A program made the position numbers and the translations under genes. The notes beneath the pieces are model-generated. The model was not told where the DNA came from, made no database searches, and saw only the letters and a list, made by a program, of their open reading frames with translations. A DNA stretch of 13,737 nucleotides from Solirubrobacterales bacterium (lineage in GTDB: Bacteria; Actinomycetota; Thermoleophilia; Solirubrobacterales; Solirubrobacteraceae), in assembly GCA_013696535.1 (NCBI GenBank), contig JACCYI010000165.1, positions 1-13,737 on the forward strand, in the 5' to 3' direction. Positions 6,289 to 13,078 of this stretch are shown here, in pieces; positions within the stretch are counted from its first letter, which is position 1; each line of letters begins with the position of its first letter.

Positions 6289-7464
6289 CGTCTGCGGCAG
6301 CGAGAAGCGCACCCGCGTCCCGAGCGCCGCGTCTTCCAGCCAGATGCGACCGCCATGGGCTTCGACGATCGCGCGGGAGATCGCCAGACCGAGGCCCGCG
6401 CCCTCGCCCGTACGGGATGCGTCGGCCCCACCGCGGAAGAACGGCTCGAAGACCCGGCCCCGATCCTCCGCCGCGATCCCCGGTCCCGTGTCGGCCACCT
6501 CGACCTCCACCCTGCCCTCCGCCATCTGCGCGAAGACCGTCACCGACCCGTCGGCCGGGGTATGGCGGATGGCGTTCTGGATGAGGTTGAACAACACCCG
6601 CTGCAGCCGCTCGGGATTGCCGCAGGCGGTGGTGGCGCCCTCGGCCGGGCGGGCGGTGACCCGGACCATGCGAGCGTCGGCCTCCGGTCGCATGGCTTCG
6701 ACGGTCTCCCCCACCAGCTCGTCGAGGCGGACCTGCTCGAGACTCCACTGGACGTCCCCCGCCTCCAGGCGCGAGAGCTCGAAGAGATCGTCGATCAGCC
6801 CCGACAGCACTGCCACGTGGGTGCCCATCTGCCGCAGGTACTGAGACCGGGTGTCCCCCGTGACCACTTCGTCGGCCACCGCGTCGGCCAGCAGCCGCAA
6901 CGACGTGATCGGGGTGCGGAGGTCGTGGGAGACCGCCGCGATGAGGTCGCGTCTCGCGTGCTCCATGTCCGCGAGGCGGGCGATGGTCGCGTTGGCGGCG
7001 ACGGTCAGCTCCGCGAGCTCGTCCCGGGACTGGGGCGCCCGGGCCGGATCGCGGGCACCGTCGCCGACCGCGACGAGCGTCGCTCGAAGACGCTCCACGT
7101 CGGTGAGCACGCCCATGGCCAGCAGCTGCGTGGTGCGCACGGCCACGAGGCCCGCCATGGCGACGATGATCAACGCGAGCACCGTGTCATGGGTCGAGAC
7201 GAACATGAGCCCGGCTCCCACGGCCACGACCACCACGAGCTGGCCGACGGCGATGGCGGCCGTGAGCCCGAACTGTCGCCGCAGGGAGCCGACCTGCTCG
7301 CGGTGGGTGACGGCGGTGTGCGCGATCGTCAGTGCGCACGCCCCGGGTACCAGGAGCAGGGCCAGGGTGATCAGGCCGTCGTTGACGCCGTAGAGCGCTG
7401 TGACGAGCGCCGACAGCGCCGCCGCCGCCACCGCGACGAGGAGCAGTGAGCGCCCGAGCGTCAT
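6286..7464 (-). CDS. Sensor histidine kinase, four-TM, no large extracytoplasmic domain
   Basis: 392 aa from ATG 7464, which overlaps the response-regulator stop (ATGA). A start nine codons upstream exists but is less likely. Four hydrophobic segments (about 4-25, 31-49, 68-89, 94-118) have only short loops, so sensing probably occurs in or at the membrane. A HAMP-like linker (about 119-165) leads to the H box AAVSHDLRTPITSLRLL with phospho-acceptor His180. Then come the N box NLIQNAIRHTP (293-303), G1 box DTGPGI (325-330), F box FEPFFRG and G2 box GAGLGLAI (355-362). All motifs for autophosphorylation are intact, so it should be active. It is coupled to the OmpR-type regulator, and together they probably control genes that include the following molybdoenzyme pair, since all four lie on one strand with only a 43-bp gap. 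The signal is unknown. Confidence 0.93.
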   Translation of the reverse strand: MTLGRSLLLVAVAAAALSALVTALYGVNDGLITLALLLVPGACALTIAHTAVTHREQVGSLRRQFGLTAAIAVGQLVVVVAVGAGLMFVSTHDTVLALIIVAMAGLVAVRTTQLLAMGVLTDVERLRATLVAVGDGARDPARAPQSRDELAELTVAANATIARLADMEHARRDLIAAVSHDLRTPITSLRLLADAVADEVVTGDTRSQYLRQMGTHVAVLSGLIDDLFELSRLEAGDVQWSLEQVRLDELVGETVEAMRPEADARMVRVTARPAEGATTACGNPERLQRVLFNLIQNAIRHTPADGSVTVFAQMAEGRVEVEVADTGPGIAAEDRGRVFEPFFRGGADASRTGEGAGLGLAISRAIVEAHGGRIWLEDAALGTRVRFSLPQT

Positions 7465-8180
7465 GGCTGGAACCGATAGCCCACGCCCCATACGGTCTGC
7501 ACGTGGCGCGGCTCGGCGGGATCCTCTTCGATCTTCGCGCGCAGCCGGCGGATGTGCACGGTCACCGTCGAGGTGTCGGTGTAGAAGGCGTACTGCCAGA
7601 CGGCATCCATCAGCTGGTCGCGCGAGAAGACCTGGCCGGGATGGCGGGCGAGGAAGAGGATGAGGTCGAACTCGCGCTGGGTGAGCAGCGCCTCCTCACC
7701 GCGCACGAAGGCGCGACGCGCGCCGGGATCGATTCGCAGGTCGCCGATCTCGACGGTCTCCCCACGCTCCGGAGCGGCTTGTGCCCGGCGCAGGACGGCG
7801 TCGACCCGAGCGACGAGCTCGGCGGGCGAGAACGGCTTGACCACATAGTCGTCGGCTCCGAGGCGCAGGCCGATCACGCGGTCTGACTCCTCACCCTTGG
7901 CGGTGAGCAGGATGATCGCGATGCGCCCCTGCGGGTCCGAGGTGTCCGCGGCCCGGAGCCGGCGCATGACCTCGAGGCCGTCCAGCCCGGGCAGCATGAG
8001 GTCGAGCACGACGAGGTCCGGGTGCACCTCCGTCGCGATCTGGAGCGCCCGGGCGCCGTCACCCGCGACGTGGGTCGCGTAGCCCGCCCGCTCCAGATAG
8101 CGGGCGACGACTTCGGCGATGGTCTTCTCGTCGTCGACCACCAGCACGGTCCCGCGGACGTGGCCGGCGTCGGGTGACAT
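7461..8180 (-). CDS. OmpR/PhoB-family response regulator
   Basis: 239 aa from ATG 8180. The receiver domain (about 11-128) has the acidic pair Asp16-Asp17 (LVVDDE), phospho-acceptor Asp60 (LVVLDLMLPGLDG), Thr93 (LLTAKG) and Lys115 (YVVKPF), so it is fully equipped for phosphotransfer. A short linker precedes a winged-helix DNA-binding domain: LTQREFDLILFLARHPGQVF, SRDQLMDAVW, a recognition-helix region TSTVTVHIRRLRAKIEEDP, and the closing wing VWGVGYRFQP. It is the first gene of a likely operon and its partner kinase follows with an ATGA overlap. The 168-bp divergent gap to the flavoprotein gene would hold its promoter; no strong ribosome site is seen before the ATG. Direct targets cannot be read from the sequence. 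Confidence 0.95.
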   Translation of the reverse strand: MSPDAGHVRGTVLVVDDEKTIAEVVARYLERAGYATHVAGDGARALQIATEVHPDLVVLDLMLPGLDGLEVMRRLRAADTSDPQGRIAIILLTAKGEESDRVIGLRLGADDYVVKPFSPAELVARVDAVLRRAQAAPERGETVEIGDLRIDPGARRAFVRGEEALLTQREFDLILFLARHPGQVFSRDQLMDAVWQYAFYTDTSTVTVHIRRLRAKIEEDPAEPRHVQTVWGVGYRFQP

Positions 8181-8348
8181 TCAGAGATCATTCTCGGCGC
8201 AGCGGGAGCGTGGCACAAGGCCGCGGGCGCCGGCGTCACTTGCCTGTAAGGGATTGCGCCTACGTTCGCGGTGAAATCGGGCGCATGTCGTACCGTCCTG
8301 TTCGGCCTGGCCGCCTCTGCAGCGCCCGGAACGCTTCGAAAGGAACTC

Positions 8349-9719
8349 ATGGAGAGCTTTGACACGGTGGTGCTGGGTGCGGGACCGGCCGGAGAGGTGA
8401 TCGCCGGAAGGCTTGCCGAAGGAGGCCAGAAGGTGGCGATCGTCGAGCGCGAGCTGGTCGGCGGGGAGTGCTCTTTCTGGGCGTGCATGCCCTCCAAGGC
8501 GCTGCTGCGCCCGGCCGAGATCCTCGCAGAGGTCCGGCGGGTACCCGGCGCGGCCGAGGCGGCGACGGGGTCACTCGACGTCCACGCGGTCCTCGACCGC
8601 CGGGACGAGGTCATCCACGACCTCGACGACTCCGGAATGGAGCCGTGGCTCGACGGCCTGGGCATCGCCCTCTATCGCTCCACGGGGGCGCTCGACGGCC
8701 CGAAGCGCGTCAAGCTCGACTCAGGCGAGGTCCTCGAGGCCCGGAACGCGGTGGTGATCGCCACGGGCTCGCGCGCGTCGTTTCCCCCGATCCCGGGGTT
8801 GGCCGAGTCAGACCCGTGGGCGAACCGGGAGATCACGACGGCCAAGGAGGTGCCTCGTGGGCTGGTGATCATCGGCGGTGGCGTCGTCGGGTGTGAGATG
8901 GCGCAGGCCTGGAACTCGCTCGGCACCCACGTCACCCTCGTCGAGGGAGCGCGCCATCTGCTCCCCAAGGAGGAGGTCTTCGCGTGCGAGCTCGTGAGCG
9001 ACGCGCTCACCGAAGCAGGGGTCGACATCCGGACGAGCCGGAAGGCCAAGGCGGTTCGCAAGGACGGCGACAACGTGGTCGTGGTCCTCGACGACGACTC
9101 CGAAGTCGAGTGCGACCGCGTGGTCGCCGCGCTCGGGCGCACGCCGAACACCGACGAGATCGGCCTGGAGACCGTGGGCCTGGAGGGCGGCGGGACGATC
9201 GAGGTCGACGACCGGCTCCGCGTCCCCGGCCACGATTGGCTCTACGCGATCGGCGACGTCATCGGGCATGGCCTGCTCACCCACATGGGCAAGTACCAGG
9301 CGCGCATCGCCGCCGACAACATCCTCGGCAAGCCGGCCGCCCTGAGCCCGCTCGCCGACGGCCCGCCCCCACCGCGGGTGGTCTTCACCGACCCGCAGGT
9401 CGCCGCCGTCGGCCACACCACCGCCACCGCCGAGAAGGCCGGGCTCAACGTCCGTGCCGTCGACGTCTCCACGAGCGGCAACGCGGGCGGCTCCTTCTAC
9501 GGCCGCGACGCCCCGGGCAGGACGCTGATCCTCGTTGACGAGGACCGCAAGGTCATCGTCGGCGCCACCTTCGTGGGCGCCGAAGTCGCCGACTTCGTCC
9601 ACGCCGCCACCATCGCGGTGGTTGGCGAAGTGCCGCTCGAGAAGCTCTGGCACGCGGTGCCGAGCTTCCCGACCCGCTCGGAGCTGTGGCTCAAGCTGCT
9701 CGAGAAGTACGGTCTGTGA
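8349..9719 (+). CDS. FAD-dependent pyridine nucleotide-disulfide oxidoreductase (Lpd/MerA-like)
   Basis: 456 aa from ATG 8349, preceded by AAAGGA about 5 bp upstream; an in-frame ATG at 8271 lacks such a site and adds sequence unlike the family. Domains in order: FAD-binding TVVLGAGPAGEVIAGRLA (6-23), redox disulfide GGECSFWACMPSKALL (Cys41 and Cys46), IATGSRASFPPIPG, NAD(P)-binding LVIIGGGVVGCEMAQAW, a second FAD motif LYAIGDVIGHGLLTHMGKYQ, and a dimerisation domain ending FPTRSELWLKLLEKYGL. True dihydrolipoyl dehydrogenases carry His-Pro-x-x-x-x-Glu here. In this protein Phe440 replaces the His while Glu445 is kept, so it is probably not a standard Lpd. No MerA-type C-terminal Cys pair is present. 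The substrate could be a quinone, a low-molecular disulfide or a metal; none can be chosen. The last 29 bp overlap the convergent SDR gene. Confidence 0.92.
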   Translation: MESFDTVVLGAGPAGEVIAGRLAEGGQKVAIVERELVGGECSFWACMPSKALLRPAEILAEVRRVPGAAEAATGSLDVHAVLDRRDEVIHDLDDSGMEPWLDGLGIALYRSTGALDGPKRVKLDSGEVLEARNAVVIATGSRASFPPIPGLAESDPWANREITTAKEVPRGLVIIGGGVVGCEMAQAWNSLGTHVTLVEGARHLLPKEEVFACELVSDALTEAGVDIRTSRKAKAVRKDGDNVVVVLDDDSEVECDRVVAALGRTPNTDEIGLETVGLEGGGTIEVDDRLRVPGHDWLYAIGDVIGHGLLTHMGKYQARIAADNILGKPAALSPLADGPPPPRVVFTDPQVAAVGHTTATAEKAGLNVRAVDVSTSGNAGGSFYGRDAPGRTLILVDEDRKVIVGATFVGAEVADFVHAATIAVVGEVPLEKLWHAVPSFPTRSELWLKLLEKYGL

Positions 9720-10764
9720 GCACCGTGCGGGGGGGCTTTCGCTTGCCCCACCGCGCGGCGACCGCAAACTCCATGAGCTTGTCGAAGTAGGACTCAAGCG
9801 GCGGCGCCTGCAACCCCAGCGCGCGAGCGTGGGTATCGTCGAAGCGGGCCCTGACCGAGAAGTACGGGAAGTAGATCTCCATCCCCTCGGTAGCGGCCGA
9901 GGAGTCGGTGAACCGGTCGGGTGGGACGAGCGTGGGCGCCGGGCGCTCGAAGTAGTGCCCGGCGAGTGCGGCGAGCTCGCCGATGCGCCCCGCGCCGTCT
10001 CCCGCCACGAGGTTCAGCGTCTCGGTGCCGGGCGCGTCGAGCGCGGCGATGATCCCGTCGGCGACGTAGTCGACCGGGACGATGTCCACCGGCGCCTCCG
10101 GATCGGCGGGCACGGCAGTGGCCAGTCCGCGGGCGAAGGCCTGCAGCGGGTAGTAGACGACGTTGAAGGCGGCCGTCCACCCCGTTTGCGAGTCGCCCAC
10201 CACGATGCTCGGGCGCACGACGGTCGCGGAGAGCCCTGAACGGGATCGCACGAGGAGCTCCGCCTCGAGCTTTGACTGCTCGTAGGCGTTGCGAAAGCCC
10301 TGGCCGCGGTCCGTGTCGTCCTCGCCGAAGCGGCCCTCGTGGGTGCCGGAAACGTAGGCCGTGGAGACGTGCACGAGCCGCTCGAGCGAGGGGACGCGCT
10401 CTGCGAGGTCGAGCACCCGGCGCGTGCCCTCGACGTTGATGGCGCGCGACTCCTCGAGACCGAGCGCGAAGGACACCGACGCGGCACAGTGGATGATGCT
10501 CGAGATGGGCGCTGCCAGTGCATCGCGCTCGGTGTTTGAGAGCCCGAGGCCCGGCGACGTGATGTCCCCCGCCACGGCATGGACGCGCCCGGCCTCGTTC
10601 TCGGCTCCGAGCTGCTCCAGCACGGCGAACAGCCGCTCGCGGGCTCCGGCGGCATCGGGCGCCCGCACGAGCGCGATGACCTCGCGGTCGGGGTCGTCGA
10701 GGAGCAGCCGGGCGAGGACCTCCATGCCCACGAAGCCGGTTGCCCCGGTGAGGAAGACGCTCAT
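9691..10764 (-). CDS. Extended SDR, acyl/thioester-reductase-like (NAD-binding male-sterility type)
   Basis: 357 aa from ATG 10764, which overlaps the fabI stop (ATGA); longer upstream starts would run through fabI. It has a Rossmann fold with FLTGATGFVGMEVLARLL (4-21), a D-I-T turn (AVAGDITSPG), IIHCAASVSF, the active-site Ser in HVSTAYVSG (Ser134) and the catalytic YEQSK (Tyr161, Lys165). A substrate-binding half follows with VVRPSIVVGDSQTGW and PVDIVPVDYVADGI. This pattern fits the NAD_binding_4 group, which includes fatty-acyl-CoA reductases and the thioester reductase domains of NRPSs. Placement as last gene of the fab operon suggests a lipid or acyl-thioester substrate; the reaction is unproven. 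Its C-terminal tail is basic (RWGKRKPPRTVLTDRTSRAA), and the last 29 bp overlap the convergent flavoprotein gene. Confidence 0.87.
   Translation of the reverse strand: MSVFLTGATGFVGMEVLARLLLDDPDREVIALVRAPDAAGARERLFAVLEQLGAENEAGRVHAVAGDITSPGLGLSNTERDALAAPISSIIHCAASVSFALGLEESRAINVEGTRRVLDLAERVPSLERLVHVSTAYVSGTHEGRFGEDDTDRGQGFRNAYEQSKLEAELLVRSRSGLSATVVRPSIVVGDSQTGWTAAFNVVYYPLQAFARGLATAVPADPEAPVDIVPVDYVADGIIAALDAPGTETLNLVAGDGAGRIGELAALAGHYFERPAPTLVPPDRFTDSSAATEGMEIYFPYFSVRARFDDTHARALGLQAPPLESYFDKLMEFAVAARWGKRKPPRTVLTDRTSRAA
9727..9754. terminator. GC-rich hairpin just after the flavoprotein stop
   Basis: GCGGGGGGGC and GCCCCACCGC form a 10-position stem with one mismatch and an 8-nt loop (TTTCGCTT), 7 bp after the + strand stop at 9719. 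No U-tract follows. It could stop transcription of the flavoprotein gene, although it also lies within the coding end of the SDR gene, where it encodes part of the basic tail. Confidence 0.4.
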
Positions 10765-11603
10765 GATGCGGGTACCGCCTCGCTCGCAGGGACACCGGCA
10801 GGTGCCGCGCCCATCGCGCTGAAGCCACCGTCGACGTGGACGATCTGTCCCGTGATCCCGCGCGCGAAATCTGAGAGCAGGAAGAGGATGGCGTCCGCCA
10901 CGGGTCCCGCATCGTCGGTGTCCCAGCCGAGCGGCGCCTGGTCGCGCCACGCCTGGGCGAGCGTCTCGAAGCCGGGGATGCCGCGCGCGGCGACGGTTCC
11001 GAGCGGGCCGGCGCTGACGAGGTTCACCCGGACACCGGCTGGACCGAGGTCGCGCGCCAGGTAGCGGTTGACGGCTTCGAGCGCCGCCTTGGCGACGCCC
11101 ATCCAGTCATAGACCGGCCAGGCGCGCGAGGCGTCGAAGTCCATCCCCACGAGGGCTCCGCCGTCGTGCATGAGCGGCGCGAGGCTGGCGCCCAAGGACT
11201 TGTATGAGAACGCGCTCGTGGAGAACGCGGTCGCGGCACTGTCGACGGGCGTGCGCAGGAAGTTGCCGCCCAGCGCATCCTCGGGGGCGAAGGCGACCGC
11301 GTGCAGCGCACCGTCGACCTTCCCCCAGCGACCTTCGAGCTCGGCGGCGAGAGCCTCGAAGTCCTCAGGGCGGTTGACGTCCAGCTCGAGGACGTCGACT
11401 TCGCGCGGAAGCCTCGCGGCCGCGCGATCGGTCATCCGCCGCATCCGCCCGAAGCTCGTGAGCACGATGTCCGCACCGTGCTCGAGCGCGCGCTCGGCTG
11501 CGTGGTAGGCGATCGAGTCGCTCGTGATGACGCCGGTGATCACGAGCTTCTTGCCTTCCAGCATCGCCGGCGCCGTCGGCACGCCGGAGCCGTTGACGCT
11601 CAT
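10761..11603 (-). CDS. fabI: Enoyl-[acyl-carrier-protein] reductase, InhA-like FabI
   Basis: 280 aa from ATG 11603, which overlaps the stop of the carboxyltransferase (ATGA); an internal ATG 13 codons later (MLEGKKL) starts nearer the usual family N-terminus and is an alternative. It has the FabI glycine/Ser cofactor pattern ITGVITSDSIAYHAAERAL (22-40), LDVNRPEDFEAL, and HAVAFAPEDALGGNF. The catalytic Tyr-x6-Lys is YDWMGVAK (Tyr165, Lys172), followed by VRVNLVSAGPLGTVAARGI. The YxWMxVAK core and the flanking AALEAVNRYLARD resemble mycobacterial InhA more than E. coli FabI. The enzyme reduces trans-2-enoyl-ACP with NADH, the last step of each fatty-acid elongation cycle. The C-terminal IVHVDGGFSAMGA is normal for the family. 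It sits in a tight fab operon between the carboxyltransferase and an SDR. Confidence 0.95.
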   Translation of the reverse strand: MSVNGSGVPTAPAMLEGKKLVITGVITSDSIAYHAAERALEHGADIVLTSFGRMRRMTDRAAARLPREVDVLELDVNRPEDFEALAAELEGRWGKVDGALHAVAFAPEDALGGNFLRTPVDSAATAFSTSAFSYKSLGASLAPLMHDGGALVGMDFDASRAWPVYDWMGVAKAALEAVNRYLARDLGPAGVRVNLVSAGPLGTVAARGIPGFETLAQAWRDQAPLGWDTDDAGPVADAILFLLSDFARGITGQIVHVDGGFSAMGAAPAGVPASEAVPAS

Positions 11604-13078
11604 AACGGGATGTTCCCGCGCCCGAGGGCCGGGCGCTCACGCCCGGCCAGCGTCTGCAGGCCCCAGTCGAGGCGGGCTCGGGTATCGGCAGGCTCGATGA
11701 TCTCGTCCACGAATCCCTCGCGCGCTGCGGTCTGGGCCAGCAGGTGCTCGCCCGCGTACTCGTTGGCCAGCCGGCCTCGTTCTGCCACGGGATCCTCGGC
11801 CGCCGCCAGCTCGCGGCGGTTGATGATCGACACCGCCTGCCCGGCGCCCATCACGCCGAGCTCGGCGTCGGGCCACGCGAAGGTGAAGTGCGCCCCGAGA
11901 TCCTTGGAGTTCATGGTGATGTACGCGCCGCCGTACGCCTTGCGCAGCACCACCGTCAGCCGGGGCACCGTCGCCTCGGCGAATGCGTGCAGCAGCTTGG
12001 CGCCGTGCCGAATGACCCCGGCTGACTCCTGGCGGGTGCCCGGCATGAACCCCGGGGTGTCCACCAGCACGACGAGCGGGGTGTTGAAGGTGTTGCAGGT
12101 TCGAACGAAGCGCGCCGCCTTCTGAGCAGCGTCGGCATCGAGCACGCCGCCGAGGTAGCGGGGCTGGTTGGCGACGATGCCGACCGAGCGACCCTCCAGG
12201 CGGGCGAACCCGACCACCATGTTCCGCGCCCAGCGCGGGGAGACCTCGACCAGGTCACCGCCATCCACGATGCGGCCGATCACGTCTCGCACGTCGTAGA
12301 CCTTGCGCGGCTCCGCCGGGACCACGCGGCCAGGATCCCCGCGCAGCCCGGGTCGCGCCGTGTGCGGCTCCGCATCGCGGCCCGAGTGGGGAGGAAGGTG
12401 AGAGAGCAGGTCGCGGGCCAGCCGGGCGCCGGCCGCAGCGTCGGTCACGGTGAACTGGGACACGCCGTTGCGCTCGTGCACCCTGGCGCCGCCGAGATCG
12501 GACGCCGAGACGTCCTCGCCCATGACCTCCTTGACGATGCCGGGGCCCGTGAGGAACATCGAGGCATCCTCGGTCATGACGACGAAGTCCGTGAGCGCCG
12601 GCGAGTAGGAGCCGCCGCCGGCACTCGTCCCCGCGATGATCGAGATCTGAGGGACCTTGCCCGAGAGCCGGACGTTCTCCTGGAAGATCCGTCCGTAGCC
12701 CCCGAGCGCCGCGAGGCCCTCCTGCATCCGGGCGCCGGCCGACGCGATGAAGGCCACGACGGGAACCTGGGCCTGGCCCGCGAGGCGCAGGACGCGCACC
12801 ACGGTGTCCGCGTGGGCTTCGCCGAGCGAACCACCTGCGAACGAGGTGTCCTGGGCGTAGCAGAAGACGGGCTGCCCGTCGACGCGCCCGGCTGCCCCGA
12901 TCACCCCGTCGCCGGCACGGGCGCGGTCACCCATCCGCCGCGAGTGGACTTCGGAGCGGATGACGTGGAGCGACCCTGGATCACACAGCGCCTCGAGGCG
13001 CTGCATCGGTGTGAGCACTCCGGAAGGCTGGTCCGGACGGTAGTCCGGCGGCGCCTCATGGGTGACGGCAATGCTCAT
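11600..13078 (-). CDS. Acyl-CoA carboxylase carboxyltransferase (beta) subunit, AccD/PccB-like
   Basis: 492 aa from ATG 13078, which overlaps the fabF stop (ATGA). It has two crotonase-fold halves. The N half has AGDGVIGAAGRVDGQPVFCY, SAGARMQEG (113-121) and the oxyanion-hole region AGTSAGGGSYSPA (149-161). The C half has VDTPGFMPGTRQE, RKAYGGAYITMNSKD (379-393) and FAWPDAELGVMGAGQAVSIINRRE. Both halves in one chain, without an N-terminal zinc ribbon, make it PccB/actinobacterial AccD-like rather than E. coli AccD. It transfers carboxyl from biotin carrier to acetyl-CoA or another short acyl-CoA, giving malonyl-type extender. The location between fabF and fabI argues for acetyl-CoA as the main substrate, but propionyl-CoA cannot be excluded. 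The biotin-carboxylase/BCCP subunit is not in the window. A Pro/Arg-rich insert lies at about 228-258. Confidence 0.93.
   Translation of the reverse strand: MSIAVTHEAPPDYRPDQPSGVLTPMQRLEALCDPGSLHVIRSEVHSRRMGDRARAGDGVIGAAGRVDGQPVFCYAQDTSFAGGSLGEAHADTVVRVLRLAGQAQVPVVAFIASAGARMQEGLAALGGYGRIFQENVRLSGKVPQISIIAGTSAGGGSYSPALTDFVVMTEDASMFLTGPGIVKEVMGEDVSASDLGGARVHERNGVSQFTVTDAAAGARLARDLLSHLPPHSGRDAEPHTARPGLRGDPGRVVPAEPRKVYDVRDVIGRIVDGGDLVEVSPRWARNMVVGFARLEGRSVGIVANQPRYLGGVLDADAAQKAARFVRTCNTFNTPLVVLVDTPGFMPGTRQESAGVIRHGAKLLHAFAEATVPRLTVVLRKAYGGAYITMNSKDLGAHFTFAWPDAELGVMGAGQAVSIINRRELAAAEDPVAERGRLANEYAGEHLLAQTAAREGFVDEIIEPADTRARLDWGLQTLAGRERPALGRGNIPL

Noticed and set aside
6355..7449. Long plus-strand open frame of 364 residues opposite the histidine kinase
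   Set aside because: His/Arg/Gly-rich shadow of a kinase with all catalytic boxes intact; high-GC antisense frames are often open by chance.
8181..8348. Possible promoter TTGCCT...TACGTT in the divergent gap between the response regulator and the flavoprotein
   Set aside because: The spacer is only 15 bp and both boxes are weak; not better than chance, although a promoter for each gene must lie in this gap.
8808..9797. Minus-strand 329-residue frame opposite the flavoprotein
   Set aside because: Antisense shadow of an intact flavoprotein with full FAD, NAD and disulfide motifs.
13033..13048. Hairpin CCGGAC-GGTA-GTCCGG near the start of the carboxyltransferase
   Set aside because: Short, inside coding sequence and common in GC-rich DNA; no sign of a regulatory role.
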